From: RGIG9115 sp045648165
Lineage (GTDB): Bacteria; Bacillota; Clostridia; UBA1381
Direction: 5' to 3'
Length of the DNA: 13,426 nt
NCBI GenBank assembly: GCA_045648165.1
Contig: JAZRNL010000006.1
Span: 1 to 13,426, forward strand
Shown here: positions 6,193-13,426 of the stretch, one piece after another
Numbering within the stretch: position 1 is the first letter of the stretch
Layout: each line of letters opens with the position of its first letter
Position numbers and translations under genes: made by a program
Notes under the pieces: generated by a model
Told to the model about the DNA's origin: nothing
The model's database searches: none
What the model saw: the letters and a program-made list of their open reading frames with translations, nothing else

Positions 6193-6220
6193 AAAAAACC
6201 GCACAAATATGCGGTTTTTT
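6193..6220 (-). terminator. Intrinsic terminator after metH
   Basis: An 11-bp stem, AAAAAACCGCA with TGCGGTTTTTT, around a 6-nt loop, ending in six Ts on the minus strand. It lies 67 nt after the metH stop and upstream of the glmS promoter, separating the addB-addA-metH transcript from glmS. The symmetric A/T ends would also allow some termination on the plus strand, where no gene approaches. Confidence 0.9.
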
Positions 6221-6286
6221 CAATATATTTTAGTTTAATCGATACACATGTTTTATAAATTTAGCCACTGTTCTTTTTCAAACATT

Positions 6287-8662
6287 TTAGTTTTTGAAGA
6301 AATTCTGTGCAAATCTCACGTCGTCCATAGCATCTTTCCCGTAGAAATCAGCATCTATCATAGATGCATATTCCTCCGTCATAACTGCGCCTCCTACAAT
6401 AACCTTTATACCACTGCACTCCTTACGAAGCAGCTTAATAGTTTCTTCCATTGCCGGAACAGTTGTGGTCATCAGAGCGCTAAGACCCACAATCTTCGCA
6501 CCTTCGCTTTTAACGGCGTTTACTATATCTTCAGGAGCTACATCTTTTCCCAAATCCACAACCTTAAATTGATAGTTCTCAAGAAGCACTTTTACAATGT
6601 TTTTACCAATATCGTGGATATCTCCCTTAACTGTAGCAAGAACTATAGTACCTCCGCTGGTCTGAGATAAATCATTTTTTAGGTAAGGCTTAAGTGCATC
6701 AAATGCCGACTTAGCCGCCTCTGCACTCATAAGAAGCTGCGGGAGAAATACTTTTCCGGTTTCAAAGCCAGTACCAACATAGTCAAGTGCAGGTACAAGC
6801 TCTGAATTTATAATCTCAATCACATCTGTGCTTTTTCCTATGTTTTCAGCAACCGATGCGGCTTTTCCGGAAAATCCTTTTACAACTGCATCGTAAAGCG
6901 AAATATCATCATCAATCTTTAAAGGCGCTGTTTTAATATCCCCTGTATGTCGTGAAATATACATCTCACAATTTATATCAAAACCTTTTAAAGCACAAAA
7001 TGTATCATACGCATTCATCATAGCGTCAGAGCAAGGGTTAATTATACCTGCACTTAGACCCCGTTCCATAGCAAGTGTATAGAAAGCTCCGTTTACCACT
7101 CCTCGGTCAGGTAAGCCAAAAGATACATTAGAAACACCAAGAACTGTTTTAACCCCAAGTTTTCTGCTTATAAGCTCAAGTGCTTCTAAGGTAACCTTAG
7201 CTGCATTACTATCTGCGCTTACGGGAAGTGTAAGTGCATCAATCAGTATATCCTTACGCTTAATTCCAATTTTTTCAGCCGCATTTACTATTTTTTCAGC
7301 TATTTTATATCTTCCCTCTGCAGTTTCCGGTATCCCGTCCTCGTCAAGAGTAAGTCCAACAACTGCTCCGCCGTATTTTTTAACTAAAGGAAGAACGGCC
7401 TTCAAACTATCTTGCTTTCCGTTCACGGAGTTAATAAGGGGTTTGCCGTTATAAATCCTGAGCGCTCCCTCCATGGCTGCCGCATCAGATGTATCTATCT
7501 GCAAAGGTAGGCTTGTTATTTTTTGCAAAGACAAAACTGCGTCTTTTAAAACAGCAGCTTCATCAATCTCAGGAAGTCCCACATTTACATCAAGAATGTG
7601 TGCCCCTCTTTCCTCCTGCTTTATTGCTTCCCTAAGTATATAGTCGCGATCGCCTTTTCTGAGTGCTTCCTTAAATAGCTTTTTACCTGTGGGATTAATT
7701 CGCTCACCAATTATAACAGGTCCATCTCCTAAATTGACGCAAGTTGCATATGAAGTAACAAAAGTCTCTTTTTTTTCAGAAATCACCGGAGCATCAAATC
7801 CTGAAACTGCCGTTGCAAGAGCGCCAATATGGTCGGGGGTTGTACCGCAACACCCGCCCATAATCGATGCATATGACGCTATAGGCTTCATAGCATGAGC
7901 AAAAACATCTGGAGTTACGTCAAAATAAGTTTTACCGTCACACGTTTTAGGGAGGCCTGCGTTGGGATTAACAATAATCGGAAGTGACGAAACTTCACTT
8001 ATCCTCTTAACAAGCGGCAACATTCCGGCAGGACCCATTCCGCAGTTCATTCCAATAGCATCAACACCAAGAGATTCAAGAAGTGCAACAACCGTTTCAA
8101 CATCTGCACCTGTTAAAAGCTTCCCTTTTTCATCAAAAACAGTGGTACAAAGAATTGGCAGGTCGCAGTTTTCTTTAGCCGCAAGAACTGCTGCTTTTAG
8201 CTCATATGTATCACTCATTGTTTCGATAATAACTGCATCAGCACCACATTTTGCACCGGCTCTTACGATTTCTGAAAAGAGTTCAACTGCATCTTCAAAA
8301 TCAAGGTCACCCATGGGCTTTAAAAGCTTGCCTGTGGGTCCGATATCAAGAGCTACAAATATATCGTCTTTATTTGATTGTGCTTTAGCCGAAATAGCAA
8401 CTGAAACCGCCGCTGTTACCACTTCTTCAACGGATTTTCCATATGGAGATAGTTTTAAAGCGTTTGACCCGAAAGTATCGGTTGTTATAATATTTGCACC
8501 TCTGTTAATATATGATAAATGAACATCCTTAACCTTATCAGGATTTTCCACCGCCCATAAATCAGGCGGATACCCCTCAGGTAATCCTGCGCTTTGAAGC
8601 AGAGTACCCATAGCACCGTCTGCTATTAAAAGCTTTTTACCAAGCATTTCTCTAAAATTCAT
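6287..8662 (-). CDS. metH: Cobalamin-dependent methionine synthase, short form without reactivation domain
   Basis: Transfers a methyl group from methyltetrahydrofolate through cobalamin to homocysteine, giving methionine and regenerating folate. The 791-residue protein has three modules. Residues 1-290 are the homocysteine domain, with zinc ligands Cys207 (GMNCGMGP) and Cys271-Cys272 (MGGCCGTTPDHI). Residues about 310-570 are the pterin-binding barrel (GERINPTGKK at 319-328, DVNVGLPEID at 358-367, IDTSD at 389-393, NSVNGK at 411-416). Residues about 600-790 are the cap plus B12-binding domain, with DIHDIGKN at 681-688 (His683 is the lower cobalt ligand) and a GLSALMTTT / VGGAVMTEEYA fold core. 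The E. coli-type C-terminal AdoMet reactivation domain is absent; the gene ends cleanly at the B12 domain, as in Thermotoga and many Clostridia. It starts 2 nt after the addA stop with only GGAG 11 nt away, so coupling to addA translation is likely. Confidence 0.95.
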   Translation of the reverse strand: MNFREMLGKKLLIADGAMGTLLQSAGLPEGYPPDLWAVENPDKVKDVHLSYINRGANIITTDTFGSNALKLSPYGKSVEEVVTAAVSVAISAKAQSNKDDIFVALDIGPTGKLLKPMGDLDFEDAVELFSEIVRAGAKCGADAVIIETMSDTYELKAAVLAAKENCDLPILCTTVFDEKGKLLTGADVETVVALLESLGVDAIGMNCGMGPAGMLPLVKRISEVSSLPIIVNPNAGLPKTCDGKTYFDVTPDVFAHAMKPIASYASIMGGCCGTTPDHIGALATAVSGFDAPVISEKKETFVTSYATCVNLGDGPVIIGERINPTGKKLFKEALRKGDRDYILREAIKQEERGAHILDVNVGLPEIDEAAVLKDAVLSLQKITSLPLQIDTSDAAAMEGALRIYNGKPLINSVNGKQDSLKAVLPLVKKYGGAVVGLTLDEDGIPETAEGRYKIAEKIVNAAEKIGIKRKDILIDALTLPVSADSNAAKVTLEALELISRKLGVKTVLGVSNVSFGLPDRGVVNGAFYTLAMERGLSAGIINPCSDAMMNAYDTFCALKGFDINCEMYISRHTGDIKTAPLKIDDDISLYDAVVKGFSGKAASVAENIGKSTDVIEIINSELVPALDYVGTGFETGKVFLPQLLMSAEAAKSAFDALKPYLKNDLSQTSGGTIVLATVKGDIHDIGKNIVKVLLENYQFKVVDLGKDVAPEDIVNAVKSEGAKIVGLSALMTTTVPAMEETIKLLRKECSGIKVIVGGAVMTEEYASMIDADFYGKDAMDDVRFAQNFFKN

Positions 8663-8664
8663 TA

Positions 8665-11600
8665 CTACATCAACTCCGATAATTCAATAAAAGTATTTTT
8701 ATGAAAAGAATAGATATAAACATTTTTCACCTTTTTATCAAGCAACTTATCCATTGCATATTTATACCACTTAAGCTGAACACCATATTTATCAACAAGC
8801 TCAATCAGTTCATCACACTTATCAGTTTTATAGTCAACAAGCACATAACCTTCGTCTTCTTCAAAATACAAATCAATAACTCCCTGTAAAATCATTGTCT
8901 GGCCGCTAACTTCATTACCGTTAAAATCAAACGCGGGTATGTTTGTTTCAAACTCAGCCTCTCTGACTATTTTATCAGAAGCAAGGACACGCATACCAAG
9001 CTCACTTGTAAAAAAAGTCAGTATTTTTTCTTCAACCATGCTATCGTTTTCACCTAAAATACGAAATACTTCCTTACTGATATGGTTAAGGTCCATAACA
9101 GGTAGAAACTCAATCGCCTCCATAATTCCATGGACTGAAGTTCCAAACTTGGCGCCTCCACCTTTGTTCATATATGCCGGATACTGCTGGAGCTTTGAAG
9201 AAATACCTTCTTTATTTTTGATTTCAGAAACAGATACTTTAGTAGACACCACAGGCAAATCTGAAATTTCCAAAAATCTCTCAAATGCCATATTTACACT
9301 TTCTGTTACATCTTCAAAGTTAGCTTCATATTCAGAAAAAACCGTAGCTTCTTCATTATCAAATATAAGTGCACCTTTTTGATATTCATTATATAACCAA
9401 TGTTTTCCGCCATACTGTTTCACGGAAGGTGCCATCATCATAGCGAAACTTGATGCTTTTTCAATATTTCTCTCATTAACATCAACATCAGTAAAATCAA
9501 ACGTACCTCCGTCTTTTTTTGATCCTACAACAGCAGTAACTATTAACTTTTCTTTTGCACGTGTTAGGCCAACATAAAGTTTTCTTAACTGTTCAGAAAT
9601 GCTTTCTCTGTTTTTAACAGCTGCTATAGCGCTCCTGTTAACAGTTGAAAATGAATAAAGTTCTCTGCTATTTATATCATTAAGGCCGAAACCTAAATCT
9701 TTATGAAGATTTACAATCCCTGAATTTCCCTCACGCCTTATCTTCTTACCAAGACCGCAAACAAATACCACAGGGAATTCCAAACCTTTACTTTTATGAA
9801 TAGTCATTACAGGAACTCCGTTAAAACCGGCACTTGCACTGCTAAGACCATCTGTTTCCTTAAGATTTGACATATAAACCTCAAGGTCGTTAAGAGTCAC
9901 AATACCGTTTTCAGCCATTACACGTGTGCGCTCTATAAAGAGCTTGAGATTTGCAAGAGCAACCTCACCACCATAAAGAATTCCACACATATCATAAAGA
10001 GTACTTTCTGTCATAATACGCCAAACGAGCCTGTCGGCGCTCATAAACCTGCTAAGCTCACGCCACTTGTTCACTGTATCGCAAAAATTCTTACACTTTT
10101 CCCCAAGCGGACTGATTTCTTTTGCCGTTTGAACAATGCATTTCCAGAACTCTCCCACTTCCGAAAGTCGAATACGTGCAAGTTCTTCATCTGTAAACCT
10201 ATATACAGGCGAACGCATAACGGAAACAAGCGGTATATCGTTGTAAGGATTATTTACAACACTTATAAATGACAAAATAAGCTTAATTTCAGTTTTTTCC
10301 AGAAACTCTTTATCCTCAGAATAACTATTAATACCTTTTTTTCTGAGCGCCTCGATAAAAACTGAGCTATCTGACTTGACAGAGTTTAATAAAATAGCAA
10401 AATCTCCCGGTTCTGCATCGCGAAATTTTCCACCATCTAAAATCTGCCATCTGCTGTCAATCATTTCACTAATTTTATTTGCAACAAATGCAGCCTCAAG
10501 TTCACGATCCGACATAAGTTCATCATCGTCAGATCCCCTGCACTCACCCTCAATCAAATGAAATTCTGAGGTATAATCATTCTGTGGATTCCTTGTATTA
10601 AATTCAGGATTTCCAAAGTGAAGAGCTTGCTCATCATTATAGTCCACTTCTCCCACATTATAGGTCATTATTTTTTCAAAAATGCAATTTATACTCTGCA
10701 GAACCTCAGGTCTGCTTCGAAAATTTTTAGATAATACCACTCTGTTACCTGCAGTCGGATCATTGGTATACAGTTCATTTTTATGTCTGAAAATCATCGG
10801 GTCACTGCTTCTGAATCTGTAAATACTCTGTTTCATATCACCAACCATAAATCGATTCTTACCATTCGAAACCAGAGTAAATATTTCTTCTTGCAAGGCA
10901 TTTGTATCCTGGTACTCATCCATAAGAATTTCAAGATATTTCAAAACAAGGTTATTTCTCACATCTTCATTTTCACGAAGAAGCTTAAGCGCCATATGCT
11001 CAAGGTCGTTAAAATCAAACTTTCCGTCTTTTATTTTTTTAGAAAATACATATTCCCCAAAACCCTGTGTAAGCCGTGCAATAGCTTTTGCCACAGGATA
11101 TAGTTTGTTTCTATATAGCCTCTCTTCTTCCACCAAAGACATTTTCACAAGATTCATTCCGTCCAAAACCGGAGCAAGAATTGCACGTCGTTTTTCAATG
11201 AACTCTTTCTGAAGCATAGCTTCCGGTTTTTTTGAACTTGATTTACTTACATTTTCAAAACAATTTCTGATTTTAAATATATCGTCCCAACAAAATGAAG
11301 CCTTATCAAGAGCCTGTAAGTCGGTTTGTATAACAGACCAAAAATCCACAGGTCCAAAGGATTTCAAAACCTCAACGTCATCGTTACCTATTCGTGCTTT
11401 ATATTCTATTGCAAGATTTTTAAGGGCTTTTAAAGCGTATCCGGCTGCTTCGTTAAAGTTTTTTTCAACCATTACGCAATACATTCCGTCACCAAATGCA
11501 GAATAGTCCTCAGCATGGGTTTCAAGCCAAAATTTAGGGTCAGGCAAAGATCTTGTAAAATCATATACCGATGTAATAAGCTCGCCTACCTCACGGTCGT

Positions 11601-12108
11601 CATAACCTCTGCTATAAACCTCAGTCAGCAGAAAAAAGTCCTCATCTTTATTCTCGTAAAGAATGTCAAAATACTCTTCAAGGCACTCGTTTTTATATAT
11701 AGCACTCTCAGATTCGTCAAATATCCTGAACTTGGGGTCAATCCCCAAGAGGTGAAAGTTCTGCTTAACAAATTGGATACAAAACGAGTCAATAGTGCAT
11801 ATATCCGCAAACACGAGTTTTTTTATCTGTTCCTTAAGTATTTTTTTTGTTCCGGAGTCTTTTTCGGTCAAGTATGCCTCATTCAGAACCTTATTAAGTC
11901 TTGTTTGCATTTCTCTCGCGGCATCTCTTGCAAAAGTTACCACAAGCAACCTATCGACAGGGATATACTTACCGTCGCTATCAGGTATGAGTTTCCTTTT
12001 AATGCGTTCAACCAAAACTGCAGTTTTACCGGAGCCAGCAGCTGCACTGACCATAAGATTGGTATCTGTTTCAATAGCCTTGATTTGTTCATCTGTCCAA
12101 TTTGGCAA
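8665..12108 (-). CDS. addA: ATP-dependent helicase/nuclease subunit A
   Basis: Helicase-nuclease subunit of AddAB, the Gram-positive counterpart of RecBCD, which unwinds and trims double-strand ends until it meets Chi. The 1147 residues begin with the UvrD/Rep-type helicase: Q-motif region TDEQ at 5-8, Walker A SAAAGSGKT at 21-29, Walker B MDEYQDTN at 396-403, GDMKQSIYRFR at 423-433, SKNFRSRPE at 460-468, MTIHKSKGLEFP at 768-779 and YVGLTRAKEKL at 845-855. A RecB-family nuclease domain follows: GTSVHGIME (His993), GVIDLYF (Asp1079), VDYKT (Asp1092, Lys1094) and QLKWYKYAM from 1111. Helicase and nuclease sites are both intact. The start is TTG at 12108-12106 with GAGGTG 7 nt upstream; the frame is closed by TGA just before, so no ATG alternative exists upstream. 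The gene follows addB by 14 nt and precedes metH by 2 nt. Confidence 0.97.
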   Translation of the reverse strand: MPNWTDEQIKAIETDTNLMVSAAAGSGKTAVLVERIKRKLIPDSDGKYIPVDRLLVVTFARDAAREMQTRLNKVLNEAYLTEKDSGTKKILKEQIKKLVFADICTIDSFCIQFVKQNFHLLGIDPKFRIFDESESAIYKNECLEEYFDILYENKDEDFFLLTEVYSRGYDDREVGELITSVYDFTRSLPDPKFWLETHAEDYSAFGDGMYCVMVEKNFNEAAGYALKALKNLAIEYKARIGNDDVEVLKSFGPVDFWSVIQTDLQALDKASFCWDDIFKIRNCFENVSKSSSKKPEAMLQKEFIEKRRAILAPVLDGMNLVKMSLVEEERLYRNKLYPVAKAIARLTQGFGEYVFSKKIKDGKFDFNDLEHMALKLLRENEDVRNNLVLKYLEILMDEYQDTNALQEEIFTLVSNGKNRFMVGDMKQSIYRFRSSDPMIFRHKNELYTNDPTAGNRVVLSKNFRSRPEVLQSINCIFEKIMTYNVGEVDYNDEQALHFGNPEFNTRNPQNDYTSEFHLIEGECRGSDDDELMSDRELEAAFVANKISEMIDSRWQILDGGKFRDAEPGDFAILLNSVKSDSSVFIEALRKKGINSYSEDKEFLEKTEIKLILSFISVVNNPYNDIPLVSVMRSPVYRFTDEELARIRLSEVGEFWKCIVQTAKEISPLGEKCKNFCDTVNKWRELSRFMSADRLVWRIMTESTLYDMCGILYGGEVALANLKLFIERTRVMAENGIVTLNDLEVYMSNLKETDGLSSASAGFNGVPVMTIHKSKGLEFPVVFVCGLGKKIRREGNSGIVNLHKDLGFGLNDINSRELYSFSTVNRSAIAAVKNRESISEQLRKLYVGLTRAKEKLIVTAVVGSKKDGGTFDFTDVDVNERNIEKASSFAMMMAPSVKQYGGKHWLYNEYQKGALIFDNEEATVFSEYEANFEDVTESVNMAFERFLEISDLPVVSTKVSVSEIKNKEGISSKLQQYPAYMNKGGGAKFGTSVHGIMEAIEFLPVMDLNHISKEVFRILGENDSMVEEKILTFFTSELGMRVLASDKIVREAEFETNIPAFDFNGNEVSGQTMILQGVIDLYFEEDEGYVLVDYKTDKCDELIELVDKYGVQLKWYKYAMDKLLDKKVKNVYIYSFHKNTFIELSELM

Positions 12109-12115
12109 CTTATTT

Positions 12116-12121
12116 CACCTC
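12116..12121 (-). promoter_or_regulatory. Ribosome binding site that fixes the TTG start of addA
   Basis: GAGGTG on the minus strand, just after the addB stop and 7 nt before TTG at 12108-12106. The first in-frame ATG downstream (Met19) would leave only two residues before Walker A, so TTG is the credible start. Confidence 0.7.
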
Positions 12122-12122
12122 A

Positions 12123-13426
12123 CTATTTTTCTATAATTGTATCTAAGATCGCTTTTCCTTTTTCTCCTTTATTAATCTGTTCATCTCTACATCTGTCGTA
12201 CATACAAACAGTGGAAAACTTACAAAACTTACACGAATCATTCCCGTTGGCTACATAAGGATAAACACGAACATCGCCGTTTTCAAGAGATGAAACACCC
12301 TCCACAATAGTTTCACGTACACTTTTATAAATTTCGATCATAACTTCTTTACTATTCACCGAAGAATATCGTTTATCATACGTACCCTTTGATGTAAGCT
12401 TCACCGGCAAAAATTGACTTTCACCAAGGTGCGCAAGGTCAGAATCCATATCAATCCCTGTTTTTACGTCAAGTATATTACCATTCATACTTTCGACAAC
12501 GGTTCCTATAAGTTTATATAGCTTTGAAACTTCACTTGCAACGTCAGATAAGTCGTCACAATGGGCAATACGCTTTTTAATGCTGTTATAGAAAAAGCCA
12601 GCAATTTCAGAGCCATTACCAAGAATTTGCTCTGCCGCCATAGCATAAACTATAAGCTGAAGATCTACGCCGTTTAAAACGTCTTTTAAATTAAACTTTT
12701 TATCACCTGTTTTATAATCAACAATACGGATTTTTGAGATGCCGTCGTCTTCATATATATCTATTCTGTCGATAATCCCGTTAAAAGTAACATCACCGGA
12801 TGAACCGCTTACAGAAAAATCATCAAATTTATGTTCATTTGCATATATGCGGAATTTACCTTTTTTAATCATCATAATAATTATATCTGAAGCTCTTGTT
12901 ATTGTTTCGGTCATACGGTCAAAAACGCTCTTAAGCTTTGGGTCTTGTGAAACATCCATACCCGATTTTTCAATTATATCGATTATTATTGTTTCAATTA
13001 TTTTATCCCTCTTATCTGGTGTAAGACCCGACCAACGGTTTAATCTGTCTGCATCAGTTTGTGCATCCTTTTCAACTAATGAGCAAAACTGTGCAAGAGC
13101 ATGGTGCACAACATTTCCTGTATCCGTGCTTTTAAGTCCATATTCTTCATCATCGTCAAGAACAAGTCCGTAGTTTAGAAAATACATAAAAGGGCATTTA
13201 AAGTATTTTTCAAGTCTTGAAACGCTATAGCTCGTTATACCTTTATAGAGTTCAGCTGCTATATCCTTTGACACAAATCCTACAACTTTTTTATATTTTT
13301 CCGCTTCAACCAGTAAAGATAGAGAATTTTCCCATTCTTTTTGAGACAAAAACCATTCTTTAGCCGCTTTATCGTAAGGCGTAAGCTCTTCATTATTTGC
13401 AATACGCACAAGAAGCTTATGAAGCA
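12123..13426 (-). CDS. addB: ATP-dependent nuclease subunit B, C-terminal 434 residues (5' end beyond window)
   Basis: Chi-scanning and second nuclease subunit of AddAB. The frame is open to the right edge (codons for LHKLL precede the first GTG), so the gene is cut by the window and a GTG at 13409 is not its start. Visible parts, numbered from the first full codon: SVSRLEKYFKCPF near 67-79 (first iron-sulfur Cys, 77), GNVVHHAL near 103-110 (nuclease His), GIIDRID (Asp219), VDYKTG (Asp236, Lys238), QLIVY near 256, and DSCKFCKFSTVC with Cys398, Cys401 and Cys407. The spacing from the first Cys to the C-terminal triad is about 321, 3 and 6 residues, nearly the same as I recall for the iron-sulfur cluster of Bacillus AddB. 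The nuclease site appears intact. The stop TAG is followed after 14 nt by addA. Confidence 0.96.
   Translation of the reverse strand, partial: LHKLLVRIANNEELTPYDKAAKEWFLSQKEWENSLSLLVEAEKYKKVVGFVSKDIAAELYKGITSYSVSRLEKYFKCPFMYFLNYGLVLDDDEEYGLKSTDTGNVVHHALAQFCSLVEKDAQTDADRLNRWSGLTPDKRDKIIETIIIDIIEKSGMDVSQDPKLKSVFDRMTETITRASDIIIMMIKKGKFRIYANEHKFDDFSVSGSSGDVTFNGIIDRIDIYEDDGISKIRIVDYKTGDKKFNLKDVLNGVDLQLIVYAMAAEQILGNGSEIAGFFYNSIKKRIAHCDDLSDVASEVSKLYKLIGTVVESMNGNILDVKTGIDMDSDLAHLGESQFLPVKLTSKGTYDKRYSSVNSKEVMIEIYKSVRETIVEGVSSLENGDVRVYPYVANGNDSCKFCKFSTVCMYDRCRDEQINKGEKGKAILDTIIEK

Noticed and set aside
6068..6240. glmS ribozyme upstream of glmS
   Set aside because: The leader is too short and the conserved ribozyme core is not visible; listed as a finding only for its absence.
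6253..6285. A 10-codon ATG-to-stop frame on the minus strand just after metH
   Set aside because: No ribosome binding site, no notable composition, and it lies within the metH 3' untranslated region before the terminator.
7962..8522. 186-codon open frame on the plus strand opposite metH
   Set aside because: Ser/Ala/Thr-rich shadow of the metH coding strand with no recognisable domain.
11515..12258. 247-codon open frame on the plus strand opposite addA/addB
   Set aside because: It lies antisense to well-supported addA motifs, has a skewed composition typical of a shadow frame, and lacks family motifs and a ribosome binding site.
13407..13409. GTG at 13409 as the start of addB
   Set aside because: The frame stays open to the window edge and the visible part is only the C-terminal third of AddB, so the gene simply enters from outside.

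Overview
This window looks like chromosomal DNA from a low-GC Gram-positive bacterium, most likely a member of Clostridia (Bacillota). The basis is the AT-rich composition, the strong GGAGG-type ribosome binding sites, the AddA/AddB pair in place of RecBCD, a MetH without a reactivation domain, and Bacillota-type AroC and AroB motifs. No mobile element, CRISPR array, rRNA or tRNA gene was seen. All genes but one are on the minus strand and are therefore read from high to low coordinates.

Right part (13426 to 6287): the 3' portion of addB, then addA, then metH. The gaps are 14 and 2 nt, so the three are probably one transcript. It ends at a strong hairpin terminator (6193-6220). AddAB is the double-strand-break helicase-nuclease that loads RecA. 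MetH is a short cobalamin-dependent methionine synthase. A separate promoter (6127-6155) then drives glmS (6067 to 4241), the enzyme that commits carbon to UDP-GlcNAc and peptidoglycan. No glmS ribozyme is visible in its short leader. glmS converges on the only plus-strand gene, a 116-residue four-helix membrane protein resembling the TIGR04086/YrzE family (3856-4206). The two genes share one perfect bidirectional terminator that overlaps both stop codons.

Left part (3759 to 1): a shikimate/tyrosine operon in the order leader peptide, tyrA, aroB, aroA, aroC (aroC runs off the window). A near-consensus promoter with an extended -10 is followed by a short, well-translated leader gene that is not a conventional gene product. 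It is a 30-codon peptide with 7 Phe and 4 Tyr codons and no Trp codon.

The leader RNA can form three competing helices. A 1:2 helix flanks the Phe/Tyr codons. A 2:3 antiterminator has 17 of 18 positions paired. A 3:4 intrinsic terminator lies just before tyrA. This is the architecture of ribosome-mediated transcription attenuation. It would let low charging of tRNA-Phe or tRNA-Tyr open the operon for prephenate dehydrogenase and the common-pathway enzymes. In Bacillota, amino-acid operons are more familiarly controlled by T-boxes or RNA-binding proteins, so this leader is the most notable item in the window.
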